This document shows positions 1 through 13,200 of a stretch of 64,000 bases of DNA, piece after piece. Below the pieces are notes generated by a model. That model did no database searches. It was not told the origin of the DNA and saw nothing but the letters and a program-made list of their open reading frames with translations. The first letter of the stretch is position 1; each line of letters opens with the position of its first letter. The translations under genes and the position numbers were made by a program. Origin of the DNA: Certhia americana. Lineage: Eukaryota > Chordata > Aves > Passeriformes > Certhiidae. The stretch lies in the NCBI GenBank assembly GCA_018697195.1, contig CM031858.1, forward strand, positions 75,535,428-75,599,427. The letters run 5' to 3'.

Positions 1-358
1 TGCAAAGTCATTTTCTTTTTTTTTTTTTTTTTCCTTTCTGGGTATATTATGCATAAAGTTTAAAATCATACTTGTAACAGTGGAGGTTGGCTCAATAGTA
101 TCTGCCTTTAAGATTCTGTTCATTTGTGACTTAATAGCATACTGTTTTTTTCCTGGTAATTCTATTTCTTCTTCCAGCAGTCAGTAGATGAGGATAAATA
201 GACTGAAACCCAACAGAATAAATTATGTTCAAATGAGATAATCTTGTGTCAGAAGAATGAAGGGTAATGCCTTGATTTATGTGAATTCTTTCTCTTGGTG
301 GCTGTGAGGTAACTGAAATATATATTTGATAGGCCAAGCTGTCTTTGATTTGTAGTGG
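1..358. other. AT-rich non-coding DNA with a T17 tract
   Basis: A run of 17 T lies at 16-32. The rest is AT-rich sequence without a recognisable repeat or exon. The long minus-strand open frame at 131-610 crosses from here into the neighbouring LTR and looks fortuitous. Confidence 0.6.
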
Positions 359-942
359 TGTCATGACTAAGCCCAGCCAGCAATGAAGCACTATGCAGGT
401 GCTCACCCAGTTGGATGGGCTAGAGAAAAGGAAGAAAAGATGAAAACTCATGATTTGAGATAAAGTCAGTTCAACAGGGGAAGCAAAAGCCACGTGCCCA
501 GAAACAAAGCAAACCAAGGAATTCATCACTTCCATAGGCAGGCAGGTGTTCAGACACCTCCAGGGTACCAGGTCTCCATCACATGTAGCAGTGGTGACTT
601 GTGAAGACAAAGGTGCTCAAATCAAACATCCCCCTGCCCATTTCCCTCTTCTCCCCCCATCTTTATACACTGAGCATGGTGTCCTATCGTATGGAATATC
701 TCTTTGGTCTGTTGGTGTCCCCTGTCCCAGTTGTGTCCCCTTCCAACTCCTTCTGCACCCCCAGCCCCCTTTCCAGCATGGCAGTGCTAAAAGCAGAAAA
801 GGCCTTGACACTGTGCAAGCCCTGCTCAGCAATAACAAAACATCCCTGTCTTATCAACACTGTTTCCAGCACAAACCCAAAACACAGATCTGTACTAGCT
901 ATGGTGAAGAGAATTAACACTACCTCAGCTAAAACAGGAACA
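359..942 (-). mobile_element. Full-length solo LTR, avian ERVL-type family
   Basis: Read on the minus strand, this segment starts near 942 and ends near 359 with the TGT...ACA type termini of an LTR. Its order of blocks matches the LTR at 31615-32714: a tail with tatcaacactg-like sequence, a block of CCCCCAGC and pyrimidines, a GTATGGAATATC block at 690-700, a gaagacaaa block at 603-611, a gcaggcaggtgttca block at 539-553 and a gagataaag block at 456-464. About 584 bp is close to the roughly 590 bp that remains of the other copy once its insertion is removed. No internal viral sequence adjoins it, so it is a solo LTR. The five-base flanks (agtgg and aattg) agree at only three positions, so the target-site duplication is weak and the insertion probably old. 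Confidence 0.8.
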
Positions 943-2409
943 AATTGCTAGCTTTAGACTTATTCTCTAGTATGAGAGTGTGTGATGGTGTTTTCGCCTA
1001 GACATCCATTATCTAACAACCCGATGTGGAACAGGTTGTATAAATTATATTGACTATTTTATCATCAGTTTGAAATAACTGAGAAGACACTCATACTTCA
1101 TTTTTTGAGTAAGGAAGCATGTTTAGGGTATTACTTCAATAATGCTTAGATATTACTTAGAAGATAAAGCTTAGAAGTGCCCATTTCTTTCATTATAATT
1201 TTGGGCTTTGTTAAGGAATAAAAGAGAACGCAGAATAGTATTTGATGCACATCAAGCCTGTTAAAATGCATTGACTGTCCTTCAGACATTTGTGCTTCAT
1301 GGGATGTGGGTGGGGAATGGATGAGGAGTTGGAGGCACTTTCATGTAGGATAGTGTCTGACTGAAGTTTAATATAATACTTGATCCCAGTTTAAGCCTTC
1401 AGATTTATCACATGTTGTGCTACTACACGTGAAGCAGTTTCTGGTTCCATTAAGAACAGATCCTGTGCTGTTTCTCAGGGAGCAGCAGGTAAATGGTGAA
1501 TATTTGGTGTTGTAACTTGCTGGTTACGACAGCTCATACAAGAGGAAAAATGTATCTCATCTTTGAAACTTGTAACAGTAAGATTTATTTTTTTTGCATG
1601 CCAGTCTAGTCAGTTTTTCCCCTCTTCTGAAGGATATGAGTTTGGGTGGAAATTATCCTTGCAGTGGAGACCCAAACAAGTACATCTAAGGGGTAAAGAA
1701 GTGAAGTGAAAAGAAGGTTTGACAGAGGAAAATCTAAGTTGAAATATCTTGGCCTTCCCTCATATTACAATATTGCATTGTAACTGCAAGTGCTACAAGC
1801 ATGACAAGTGATGCTAGCCAAAATGTGGTAGTGAAAACTTGCTCTGCAGTTGAAGGAGGCCTAGGGTTGTGTGTTCTTAAAGAATGGAAGTTATTCACAG
1901 TACATAAAAAATTCACAAAATTGATTCAGTCATTCTTGCCATTTTATTTTTTGAAGACTTCTTCCATGATAAACCACGCTAGGTAGATTAATTTCTTCTT
2001 GCCACAGAGTAGCTGTGTTCTATGTTTTACCTGTAACATCTTTTTGCAGTAATAGGTCTAACTTTGGAAAAAAGCAATTTGCTTTCCTGTATTCTATATA
2101 ACCCAGTGGGATTAAAATTCCTGCTGGTATTACTGAATGTTTGTAAGGTAGTAGGTGGAGGGGGGATGTAGGGAAAAAGCAAACTGCCTGCTACCAGAGG
2201 CTGGAGAGACTGCAGGAAGCCTGCCTTCAAGAAGCGTTCACTAATTCTTACTACAGTTAATAGCCCATATGCTTAATTGCCAACTCAACAGCAGGAGGAG
2301 GGGGCTGCAAAGCCAGGAATATGCTTTGTGAAGCAGCAGACCTTGCTAGAATGGCGGGTTACTCTCTCCTTAGATGTAGTTAAAGGAGATGGTTTGCAGG
2401 CTTAGCAGC

Positions 2410-2446
<37 letters not shown>

Positions 2447-2762
2447 TAATATCTAAATACACTGCAGTAATCTGCAGGTTGTAAGATTTTTCACATATAT
2501 TAGCCCATTTTCTATTCAGACCACCATTGTGAAACAGAAAACCTCCTGTGTACTAATGGTTTTATGTGCTAAATTGCAAGGCCAGCAGGAACTGAATTCT
2601 CAACACTACTGTCATTATTACCTAGCACAGAATTGTCCTTAGCCAGATTAGTATCTCTTGTAATGTCTACCAGGGAGTTATTTTGGTTCTTAAAGTGAGT
2701 GGAAATCTTCCTTAGGATAGAATTAGCATTAAGTCTGCACATACAGGAATATGTTCTGTTGT
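943..2762. other. AT-rich non-coding DNA
   Basis: No repeat family or exon recognised. It contains a T25-A12 block at 2410-2446. Short open frames (for example at 1734-1916 and 2027-2230) have no recognisable protein features. Confidence 0.55.
2410..2446. repeat. T25-A12 homopolymer junction
   Basis: A run of 25 T is followed directly by 12 A, so the centre is a perfect T12A12 palindrome. It could be a length-unstable microsatellite or the meeting of two retroposon tails. No element body is recognisable on either side. Confidence 0.85.
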
Positions 2763-3335
2763 ATCACAGAATCAATTAGGTTGGAAAAAACCTCTGAAAT
2801 TAAGGCCAACCTAGGGCTAAACACCACCTTGTCAACTGGATCAATGCATTAAGTGCCGCATCCAGCCTTTCCTTAAGTACTTCCAGGGATGGTGACTCCA
2901 CCAGCTCCCTAACAACCCATTCCAATGCCCAGTCAGCATTTTTATGAAGAATTTCTTCCTAATGTCCAACCTGAGCCTTCCCTGATGCAGCTAGTACTGT
3001 GTCCTCTTGTCCCATCACTGGGTACCTGGAGAATTGACCCCCTTCAGACAGTTGTAGAGAGTGATAAAATCTTCCTGAGTCTCCTTTTCTCCAGGCTAAA
3101 CAACTCCAGCTCCCTCAGCTGCTCCAAGCCCTTCACCAGCTTTGCTGCACTTCTCTGGACATGCCCCAGCACTTCAATGTTCTTCCTGAATTAAGGGACC
3201 CAAAACTGAACACAGAATTCAACATGCAGCCTAACTAGTAAGGGGGATGATCACTGCCTTCATCCTGTTGGCCACACTATTTCTGATACAGGCCTGGACA
3301 CTTTTGGCCTTTTTAGCCACTGCTGGCTCATGACT
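2763..3335 (-). mobile_element. CR1 LINE fragment (3' end, antisense)
   Basis: The left edge reads atcacagaatcaattagg, the reverse complement of a CR1 3' terminus. It is followed by gttggaaaaaacctctg and then the typical antisense CR1 blocks: aacaccaccttgtc, ccagggatggtgactccacc, tgtcctcttgtcccatcac, ctccaggctaaacaactcc, cagctgctccaagccc and the region around ggcctttttagccactgctg. Frames are broken, so this is a dead 5'-truncated copy inserted in minus orientation. Confidence 0.93.
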
Positions 3336-5149
3336 CCAGTGCAATCTGTCTTCCTGAAATTCTTCAGTTTAAGTAATGACTCAGACCTTTTCTCCTTATT
3401 TTCACTGAATTATGCTTGGAAGTAAACTAATTTTGTTTCTGATTAGTTTTGTTTGTCTTTCCCATTCTTTTCCAGTTAAACTGATATATGCCAAAGAGCA
3501 AAATTTGATGACAAATAATTTTGTGGTATGATAAGGTGATGCAATTAGATTTGAACAAATTAACATGAAAATAACAAATTAAGAGGAAAATAAAATATGC
3601 TAGCTGGCATTTGAGACCAGTACTGAAGACTTTGAGAATCAAAGGCAATAATAAACTGACTTTAAGCTCATTAACAAAGCGATGAACTTGGCTGTCTCCT
3701 GGAATCAAGTTTTAAAAGTTCTGAAATAGTTAACTAATAGGAGAAAGCAGTATTACTTGAGTAAAATTCATATTATGCATTTATAGACTTTATAGATATT
3801 GAGAAACAGCATTAATGATTTACTTTGTGGAGTGGGTTTTATCCCTTAAACTGAATGTGGATGTGAATTTACTGCAAAAAAAGAAGGGAAGAGACAAAAC
3901 TGAAGGAAGTAAAATTCAAAATTCTGTAGTGTACTAGAACACCTCAATGATACTTAAATTTCCTGGTATGATCTGGCTGTCCTGGGCAACCAAGGAAAAC
4001 CAAGTTGCTTGCCCATTATACAAATTACTTCACTACTCCCATTTGCATCATGGCTGAATTTCAATCTGGATTTCATATTTATGTGCTTCATCTTGTTTAA
4101 ATATCATCTTTGAAGGAAGGTACTTTTTCCAACTGAATTTACCTGATGCTCACCAATCTTCCTTTGCTAGCTTTTTGTCTTTATGGTAAAAGGGGCTAGG
4201 CAGTGGGGCAAAGTTCTTTTGAATTAAACTTAGGAGGAAAATCTAAAATCTTGAAGAAGAAATCTGCAAATCTGGTATAAGAACTATTATTCGCTAGTTA
4301 CAGTGCATCAAACAAAAATCTGAGAATTATTATTGTGCTACAAAATGGGAAAGAAAGAAAAAAATTCAAGAAAGAAGTATTAATTAGAAGAATAAAAGTA
4401 GGGTCACTTATGCTGCTACATTTAAACCTTGTGTTTCTTAGTGGTTGATCTCTCTGTATTTAGCATATAAAAAGTTTTTGGGTCCAGTTTGGGTCATTAT
4501 TCTTTATAACAAGAACTTTCTCTAAAAAATAAGTCAGAAATGATAGAGAACCTGTGTTTCTGTGATACTTTTGGCCTTACCATACCCCTGTAAGGCAGCT
4601 CTATGTACGGCAGGAATAGTTCAATGAAGGTAGTGAAATAATTTGAGAATAATCTGGAGAGGATCAGTATGACAGAGGCCAGCATTTTCTTAAGTTTATT
4701 TCCTTGAGTTGCTGCTTGTCGTGGGTTCTTTGACTTTATGTAGCTGGTCCAGCCTAGGATCTCATTGTACTTTACTCTTGCAAAAATCCACGAGTCATAC
4801 AAAAATTCTTAGTTTTTGTAGTCTTGAGCTCTAGAAAAATCTTTCCTGGGTGTCTTTCAGGGACTGCCTTCTCAAATCCACATCAGATGTTTCTTTATCA
4901 GGTGACTAGACATCTGCTGTATGCCATAGCCATACACAGCCATTGTGAACACAAGCAGCATCTGAAAAAACTCTGAAGGATGTTTACTGCATTTGGAATT
5001 AATTTTGAAAACGTTCAGATAATCTTCTCATAAGATGATGGCTTTTATACCTCTTATTATACCTCTTATTCCAACCAATAAGGGAAAGAAACATGCTCCA
5101 TATAGTGCCTTGTTTTGATACTGTAGCTTTAAGATACTTAAGTCTGGCA

Positions 5150-5237
5150 TTTAGTCTCTGAAATTAAATTGGTATTGATATCCAATCACAAGATTTAGTC
5201 TCTGAAATTAAATTTTTATTGCTATCCAGTCATAAAA
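5150..5237. repeat. Two-copy 44-bp tandem duplication
   Basis: Copy one is 5150-5193 and copy two is 5194-5237. Both begin tttagtctctgaaattaaat and continue with an attg.tatcca.tca. pattern. The second halves carry several substitutions, so the duplication is not recent. Just upstream a 12-bp unit (ttatacctctta) is also doubled at 5045-5072. Confidence 0.9.
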
Positions 5238-8200
5238 CAATCCTTGAGCCATTCAATTGAAAATTGACTGTGCAGTGAAGCATTTTGAATGCATCCTGTT
5301 CTCACAGTGAAGTTATAGGTTTATCCATAGAAAACTTTTGGGGAAATGTTTGCTACATAATACATTTTTGTACAATTGCAAACAAATTAGTACAGCAGAT
5401 TTCTATCACTTGGTCATGTAATGCATGAACAGTGCCCTCATTACCAGCTCAAATGGGGAAATTAAAGTATTTGACAATGGGTTCTTCTTTCTAGTACAAG
5501 CATAGTGAAATGTCTTGTGACAGGAATAATGCAACTTTGAAGTATTTCAATTACAATAGAAGCTTGCAAAAATGAGTTCTGGCCCTTCATTTTGGCTAGA
5601 GAGACCTTCCCTTACTCTGTTCATGTCAATAGCTTTAAGCCTCCTGATTACTCCTGTAAGCTACTACTTCCTCCATTAAATATAAGAACTTAGATTTTTG
5701 TCTATATTCATAGTTCAATAAATCTTCTTTGCCCTGAGATGAAGGTAAATTTATGAATTACTTAGCATTATAGTGAGAAAAGCTACTCAAGTACGCAAAC
5801 CAGAAATGTTTCTCAAGTAGACAAGAACCAGGTCATTGCCTTGGATGACAGAACAGCTTGTTATAATCTCAGAGGGGGAGAAGGAGGAGAGAAAACCAAT
5901 GTTTATTAAATAGTGAAGGAAATATTTATCTTCTTGGTTTGTGGGAGGAAATTCTTAACTTTTGAATTGAGTAATTTACCTTTCTAGCTGGTAAGTTCAA
6001 CTATTTCCAGAGTTATCATGTTCTGTTTATTACAGAGAGAGAAAATGGAATTCTGTTGATCAAATAAGAAAGAAAAAGCATTGTATTATAGAAGGGAAAG
6101 ATAGAAGAAGAAAACATTCCTGCACAGAGCTCATAAGTTTAATTTGATGCATAGTCATTTCATGTGACTGTAAAACTTAATGATAGTTTATTTGAAGTAA
6201 TTTCAGGCAAAGTGAATGAAATAGTTATAAGAAGAAAAAACAAAAGCTACACTGAAAAGACTAACATTAATGGACTTGGAAAGGGAGAAAAGATAAATAT
6301 TATTTTGTTAATGAGGAAAAGTGGTATGTTGTTACCAAAATAGAATAACAACAGATTGTAATTACAAACTAAAACCTCAACTACAAAAAAAAAAAAAAAG
6401 CACACATACAGCCCTTCCAAAAGACAGACTGTCTTATGCAGAGATACAAGATTAAGTAAGGAGAATGGTCAGCTTTGTGTGCCACCTACTCTCTCCTAGG
6501 AATATCATTATTAAAAATGTTGTATTGATTGTAATTATGTCTTCTGAAAGCATCTTGAACTTGTAAGATAGTCAAAATACAAAAAAAGCTCAGTAATGCA
6601 CCTCTAGCTGAGCCCTAACTCAGGGATGTCCTGCTTTTTTGGGAAAAACAATAAATACTTTATTCTGGTATAAGTGAATCTACATTCTCTAAGGCCTTTT
6701 GAAGTAATCCCTCTCTACAGAATACTAGGAGGGTCTTGGCTTCTGTCCAGTTCTGAGCTTTGTGCAGCATAGTTGGAGAAAACTCAGAGGGGATAATAAG
6801 GGTGACCATAGGTCAACTAAACAGGGCTTACAACAAAAATATGATTCAATTAATGTTATTCTGTTGAAGATGATGGTCCTAAATATGTAAAACACTATTG
6901 CAAAGAGAACTGGAATAATTCTTTTCCATGTCCATGAGAAGATAGAAGATAATTAATTCATGAAATGGTAAGAAAGATTAAGGTTAGATGTTTTCATTTT
7001 TTTTCAAATGCTTAAGTAGGAAAGCACTGAAATGAATTGCCTGGATGTAGCTTCCTAACTGTGGAGAAGTAGATAAGCAAGTCACAGAAAATATGCAGAT
7101 AAAACAATTAAAGTAAGGAAATATACTTAAATGATAATGCAACGTGTCTTTAAACCCTGTAATTTCATGGTAAATGAGGAATAGGTATGTTAGGCCTTTA
7201 GCCTTAAATAATAGCAAAGCTTTCAATTATCTTCTTCTCACATTTGTGTCAAGGCTGCACCTTTTTTTTTCTCTCCCTCTGTAGCTGCTTGCAACCTTCT
7301 CTGGCTGTTCCTGTACTCTCGATCTCCTATATTCCTTGTCTGTAACAAGGTAGCAGTCAGACTACTTCAGTCTTGCTCATGCTTTTTGCCTTGGGATTCA
7401 GGCATTAGAAAGGCTATCCTTGCTATCACAGCAGAGAAATTACCCTTGGAGGATCCTGGCTGAAGCAGGTAAGATGGGGTTTTCGTGTTTAGCTGTTTGT
7501 TTACTTTTTCCCAGTGATCATTTTCTTTTCTCCTTGAACATGAAGGTAGGATGAACATTCATATACGGTAGTCATTCATTTCGTTCACTCAGCTCTTTTG
7601 TTCATTTACTATTAAGTGTTTCTGAGACACGTTTTATGGACTTTTGTGGGTTTTAACACCAGGCCGACATCTTTCTTATCCAGAAACCGTTCTCTGCCAG
7701 TAATAGTGTCCATCCTATTGATTTGAGAAATTCAGCTGGAATGTGCAGAAGACAAGTGAGTTTCTAAAGCATAAGATGGTGTTTGTTAATAGGTATATAG
7801 TGTTATCAGTTCAGATGATCTAATTTACCTCCTGTTTTTCAAGAAATCTGATTGTGCTGGTCAATTTCAGGTACTTTTCAATTGAAATAGATATTTCTGC
7901 ATTTGCTCTTTTGATTCACTATTTCTTTGGACTGTACCCTGGAGCTGTGTACCAGAAACACACAAATCTTCATAAGATCTGTAGACCATTAAAGGTTCAA
8001 TATATTTGCAATAGGAAACAAATGTTACACTTTCTAAGAATCTGATAGCTCTTATTTACCAGTTACACCATCTGTTGTCTTTATGTAACAAAGACTCCAA
8101 TCCTGTCACTGGTAGATACTGAGTCATGTCTTATTGTGCAAATATTTCTGCTGACTTTCTCACAATTCCTTCAGCTTGTAAAATTCACAGAAGCTGAGGT

Positions 8201-8468
8201 TCTCTTATGCCCTCTTGTCTTCCCCTACTTTTACAAAACTTGATTTAGTTTGGTCACTTCAGCCCATTAACTAATGAATGAATAATGAGCAAAATGCTGT
8301 CTTTAATGCCTACTTACTGTGAAATAAGTCTCTAAAAAAGGATGTTTACTTTCTAGTAGGCTTGGGGTCCTTCACAGTATTTTTAGTCCTGAGATGAAGA
8401 AAATCATGAGCAGTCATCATGACTACTGAGGATCTGTGCTCATACATTAAAGTATGTGGATGCTAGGG

Positions 8469-8506
8469 ACACTTGAATCCAGACTCTACACTTGAATCCA
8501 GACTCT
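8469..8506. repeat. Perfect two-copy 19-bp tandem duplication
   Basis: The unit acacttgaatccagactct occurs at 8469-8487 and again at 8488-8506 with no mismatch, which suggests a recent slippage event or copy-number polymorphism. Confidence 0.95.
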
Positions 8507-10002
8507 TTCTTGGTTCTCAAAAATATTTTCCCTCTAAATTTAACTTACATGCAGCTAAGTAGAAAAAATGGATTGAAAATTTTAATTTTTATTTTACTGA
8601 TTTTATCCCATTTTCTTTTTCCTGTTTGTTTGGTTTCCTTTAAGAAATTTTTTAGAAGTGAAGTTTCTGGGGTTTTGACTAGCTGGGAAGGCATTAGACT
8701 TACATTCCCTGCCTTTTTTTATTTTATGGAGAATACTACCACCAATTCTTGATTTTATCTTACCAGTCATACATCCTTATCTGCAACAGTAACATTTATA
8801 TTCCAGGCAGTGTGTGGGACATGTCACTATTTGTAAACCATTCTAATTAATTTATTCTCTAGCTTAAATATCATATTAAGTAAACAAAAGCTAATTATCA
8901 TCTGGTTGTAACAGAATTAATCTCACTCCTTTCATTGACTCCTCATCACTCCTTAGTTGCTCTAAAGGAAGAGCACTTGGTTTTCTTTCAGACTGCAAAG
9001 ATATTCCAGTAAAGATCAATCTCCTGAATATTTTTTAAAATAAAATATGATTAAACAACTTGGTAAATACATAATTCTATGAAAAAGACAGCCCAAGAAT
9101 TTTACTGCTTCAGACTTCAGCTTCTTTTCTCCCAAGAGCTGTGCAACTTCTTTACATTTAAACAAAATGTGTCACAATTGAGATATAATTGCAAGCTTTA
9201 ATAGTTAGGTTATTGGTACTGTGATAATAGCAGTACAGGTAATAATAATTAATAACATCTTAATAAAAAAGATCTGGATACTTTTCAGGTGGCCTCTAAG
9301 AGATGCTTTTCTGTGTAGAGATTACAACATACCTGAACACACCATGCTTCAAAGAAAAGCATACTGGCTTTGCTTTACAAACAGTATTTCCTGTCTTTCC
9401 ATGACCTTGCAGATGGCCAAAAAGTAAAATCCATTTGTATTTTTGTACTGTAAGAAATAGTCCTTTCTAGAATGTGAGCATAGGAAGAGTATATGGACTG
9501 AAATATGGACTTAATAAGGTTGGTGAAAGGGATCCATATTTCTGCCAAAAACAAATTTTAATATATTCTTAGGTTTTTCCCTTTATTCCTGGTCTGCAAC
9601 CTGAGAAACTAAGGTAGTTAAAAGCGACTTTCTATTTAGGAAGGAGGCGTTGATAAGTTGTTTCCTGAATGGCCTTACTAGTAACTTGTACTGTAGACAA
9701 TGAACTGTGACAGGAAAAGTACTTCTGCATCTTGTGGTCTTTGTCAGCCCTAACATCTGCAGCTCTGAAGGAAGGATACTCTAGAGAACTGGTGTGGATC
9801 TTTTGTTGCCAGTCTTGCACACTGCAAGATGCTGCAAAGCATTGTGAATTCATAGTTTTCAGAAAGTTCTTCTGTTTATGGAATTATTTTGTTGGGTTTT
9901 TGTTGGGTTTTTTGGAAAACATCTCTAAGCGCATCACCTTCAACTGTTAACCCAGAACTAAGTTCACTATTAAACTATGTCCCTTAGTGCCACATCTATG
10001 TG

Positions 10003-10245
10003 CCTTTAAAATACCTCCAGGAATGGTGGCTCAATCACTTCTGGGAGCAGCCTGTTCCAGTAGTGGACAACACTTTCTATGAAGAAATTTTTTTGCAATA
10101 TCTGATCTAAACCTCCCCTGGCACAAATTGAGGCTGTTTCCTTTTGCCCTGTTTCTTGCAGCTTGGGAGAAGAGGCCAACACCCACAAGGCCACAGCCTC
10201 CTTTCAGGTAGCTGGATATAGAGAGATAAGGTTCCCCCTCAAAAA
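10003..10245 (-). mobile_element. CR1 LINE fragment (antisense)
   Basis: Contains the antisense CR1 blocks ctccaggaatggtggctcaa, gcagcctgttccagt, tgaagaaatttttttgcaa, ctaaacctcccctggc, tttgccctgtttcttg and cctcctttcaggtagctgg. It lacks the 3' terminal octamer region and is degraded. The overlapping minus-strand open frame at 10006-10194 lies inside it and is not a host gene. Confidence 0.9.
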
Positions 10246-13200
10246 ACTTTCAGAAGCTTCACTTTACATTTCACAAATCTTATATATAATTGTACAATAT
10301 TGCAGATAACTTTTAGCTGTTTTACTGAAATTCCTACCCTTTTGCGACTACTTGCTCAGCCAAAAAAGAGGGAATTATTTATTTAGCTGGAACAACAAAG
10401 GAACAAAATAATCCTATTTATATTCCTACTTCTCTGAAGGTGTTTCAGTCTTCCCTTTCCCTCCCTGAATCCCCTTCTTGAATTATGCAAGTCCTTGAAT
10501 GCAATAGTGTCTGACACATGGATGTTTTATACAGAGGAATCTATGAAGTGTAATCAGTGGTTCACTTCAAACTTTCAGGTTTTTTATTTGCTGTTACTTT
10601 TTTTTTATATCCAGGACATGTATACCAGCCTTCTTGTTTTTTATATAACACTCAAATCATATCCCTGTAATCTAATTTGCAACGGTTACATCTCATTCTT
10701 TTGACTGTGGTTCAGATTATCAAAATAATTTACATGTGGAAAAGGTTTGCTTTGCTTCGCTTTGGTGGATTTTATGTTGTGTTTTCCTCCCCTCTGCTCT
10801 CCTTGTTTCCTTTCCCCCCCACTCTCCACTAGGCTCTAAGTTATACTGTAAATATGCCTGTATGGGTAAAAATCAATTTGTGAAGTTTCACAAGTGTGTG
10901 GTCAGAATAATTACACCGTGAAAAGACTTGTAATTAAGAAGGAAAAGTTTAGGAGGAAAGAAGACTCATGTTCATTGTGAAATGCATGATTGAAACACAA
11001 GAGTCAAATATACATATTCATACACAGCAATCAGTGACCGGCAGGGTAGGAATTTAAACCAAGTTCTTCAGTGAATTGGAAGACTCTCTCCTTTTACTGT
11101 TACAAATCATTAAACTGCAAACAAAAATTCAAATGCAAATTATATAATTTTTCCAAAACTGACAAATACAAATTCCTTATTATTCATGAGTGAGTTGATA
11201 GATGGTGAAGAGTTTGCCCTTAATGTCTGGATAGTTAGAAAACAATTTTGGTAAAGAAAAACATAATAATAGCACACACAGGTGTTTCCTTCCAAATGTT
11301 AAAATGCAAAGAAGTAACAATTGTGGGTGAGAAATTATGGCTTGTTAGGACTTCCCTGTGACTAGGCAAGAAATGCAGTGTGCCTATGCAGCAACCTGAG
11401 CTATGTATGTGAGATCCTTTATTAAGCACTTGATAAGAAGCTCTACTCTCTGCAAATAAAACCAGTGGTGACAGTATCCCTTCTTAGGCAAAAGCTGCTG
11501 CCTTGCTCTCCAGTTACAAAGTTATTTATTGTGTATTTAACTTGCAACAAGGTGTGAAAAGTAGGTTGGTATAAATTTGTTTTTAACCTTTTCATCAGTG
11601 ACGGTATTTGAGACTAAGAGGGTTTTTCTCATCCTTTTACAAAATATGACTTTTCAACTGAAGCTCGTTTTGTGATGAAATACTAGAATTAGAGGTAATG
11701 TCAAGTATGAAATTTTCATCTCAGTGATACATTTTTCTTAAAACATTAATTAATTCCTTGAATATGCTGTGTTGTTGCTGTATATTTTGTGCTAAGTTGT
11801 AAGGGGGTTTTGTATGATAAAAGGTAGTTAAAATAATTGAGCCTTATGAAATAAAATTCTTCATATTAAACACTATCAAAGGTAAGATTACTGACATAAG
11901 TTGTCTTTTTATGATACTTCCATGAGAGCACTTGTTCTGTTTGTTTGAAACAAGAATTAGCACCTACAATTTACTAGCAGTTTAAAAAAATGCTATTTGA
12001 GGAATAAATAGGGTTTCGCATCATCAGGTACCCTTTTCTGCTAGAAATTCTAGGTGTTTTTTGAAAAAGATTGTGGACTGATTTTCAATCACACTTTATT
12101 TTTATTAGCCTTTTGATGGAACTTCGGAACTTTTCAGAAATTACTTCTCAGCAAACCATATTTTCAAATAGGTTTCAAAAACTTGCTTAGGCTGAAAAAG
12201 GAATTTTAAGAATGGAAGCACCTAAGTGGTAGTAATAAAGCTTTTGATGCATGCCTCTGTTATCTTGAAATAAAGCCCATATATAAACACTATTATACTT
12301 AACACTACCGTAACAAATAAATTTACTGGGTTTTAGTTCAACTCTCTACTTGAAATTTACTCCCTGTGGCAAAATTAATGGTCCATGTTGTTTACTAGAG
12401 GAAAATGGTGTACTGATATTCTTCATGTAAAACAGAAGCTGAGGATCAGTAATCCCAAATTCAATTGCACACTGCCTAGTTTTTACTGGTAATGATCTAG
12501 TAATAATTTCTTAGGATGCTTGTACAGTTTTTAATGCTTCAGTTGAAGGAGAGTACACATTCCAGTGCTACATGCATTCTCTCTAAAGCAGTACAAGCAA
12601 CTATCAAAAGGAACAGGGTTTTACCCTTCTTTATAGTAAGGATTTGCTATTTTAATCAAGGAGGGAAATTGATAATACTAGAAAACCTACTTTTGTAACT
12701 AAAGCATTCTCTTTAATTGAGGGGTGACCAGACTATGTTGCAGGAGGAACGAAAAATTGGTTAAGGGTGAAGGACTTAGGAGCCCTTGGTAGAGGAATTC
12801 AAGAGAAAACAGTAGTGTTACCTAGAGCTGGGCTAATGCCACCACCATCCAGGAGATCTGAGAAGGGTTCTCCTTTGCAATATCCCTGCAAGAATACCTT
12901 AAAAGTGTCCAAAAATGGCTTACTAATTGGTTTGTTGCCTTATGCAGTTTCCTAAAAGAATATCATCTGTAGCATAATGTAAGTCTAAAGCACACAATCC
13001 TAATTATGGTCATATAGAGAGCATAGGGAAGGTAGTGAGGATTTTTAATACACATTAGTGTAAGCATGTTATATTTAGGCTCTTATTTGTCTTTGATGTT
13101 TAAAACTGGGTTTGGTTTAATGTTAAAAAAAACTTTTATTTGCATTCTTCTTACTTTAGATCAAGCTGGATGTTTTTAAAGGGTTTTTTTGGTTTTTTTT

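Larger units (their letters stand above)
3336..10002. other. Long AT-rich non-coding stretch
   Basis: About 6.7 kb with no recognisable gene or large repeat. It holds small local duplications (5045-5072, 5150-5237, 8469-8506) and an A15 tract near 6384. The open frames are short and resemble no family I know. It may be intronic or intergenic. Confidence 0.55.

Noticed and set aside
131..610. 159-codon minus-strand open frame
   Set aside because: Much of it lies in the minus-strand solo LTR at 359-942, and no domain is visible.
546..951. Overlapping plus-strand frames of 116-123 codons
   Set aside because: They are antisense readings of the LTR at 359-942.
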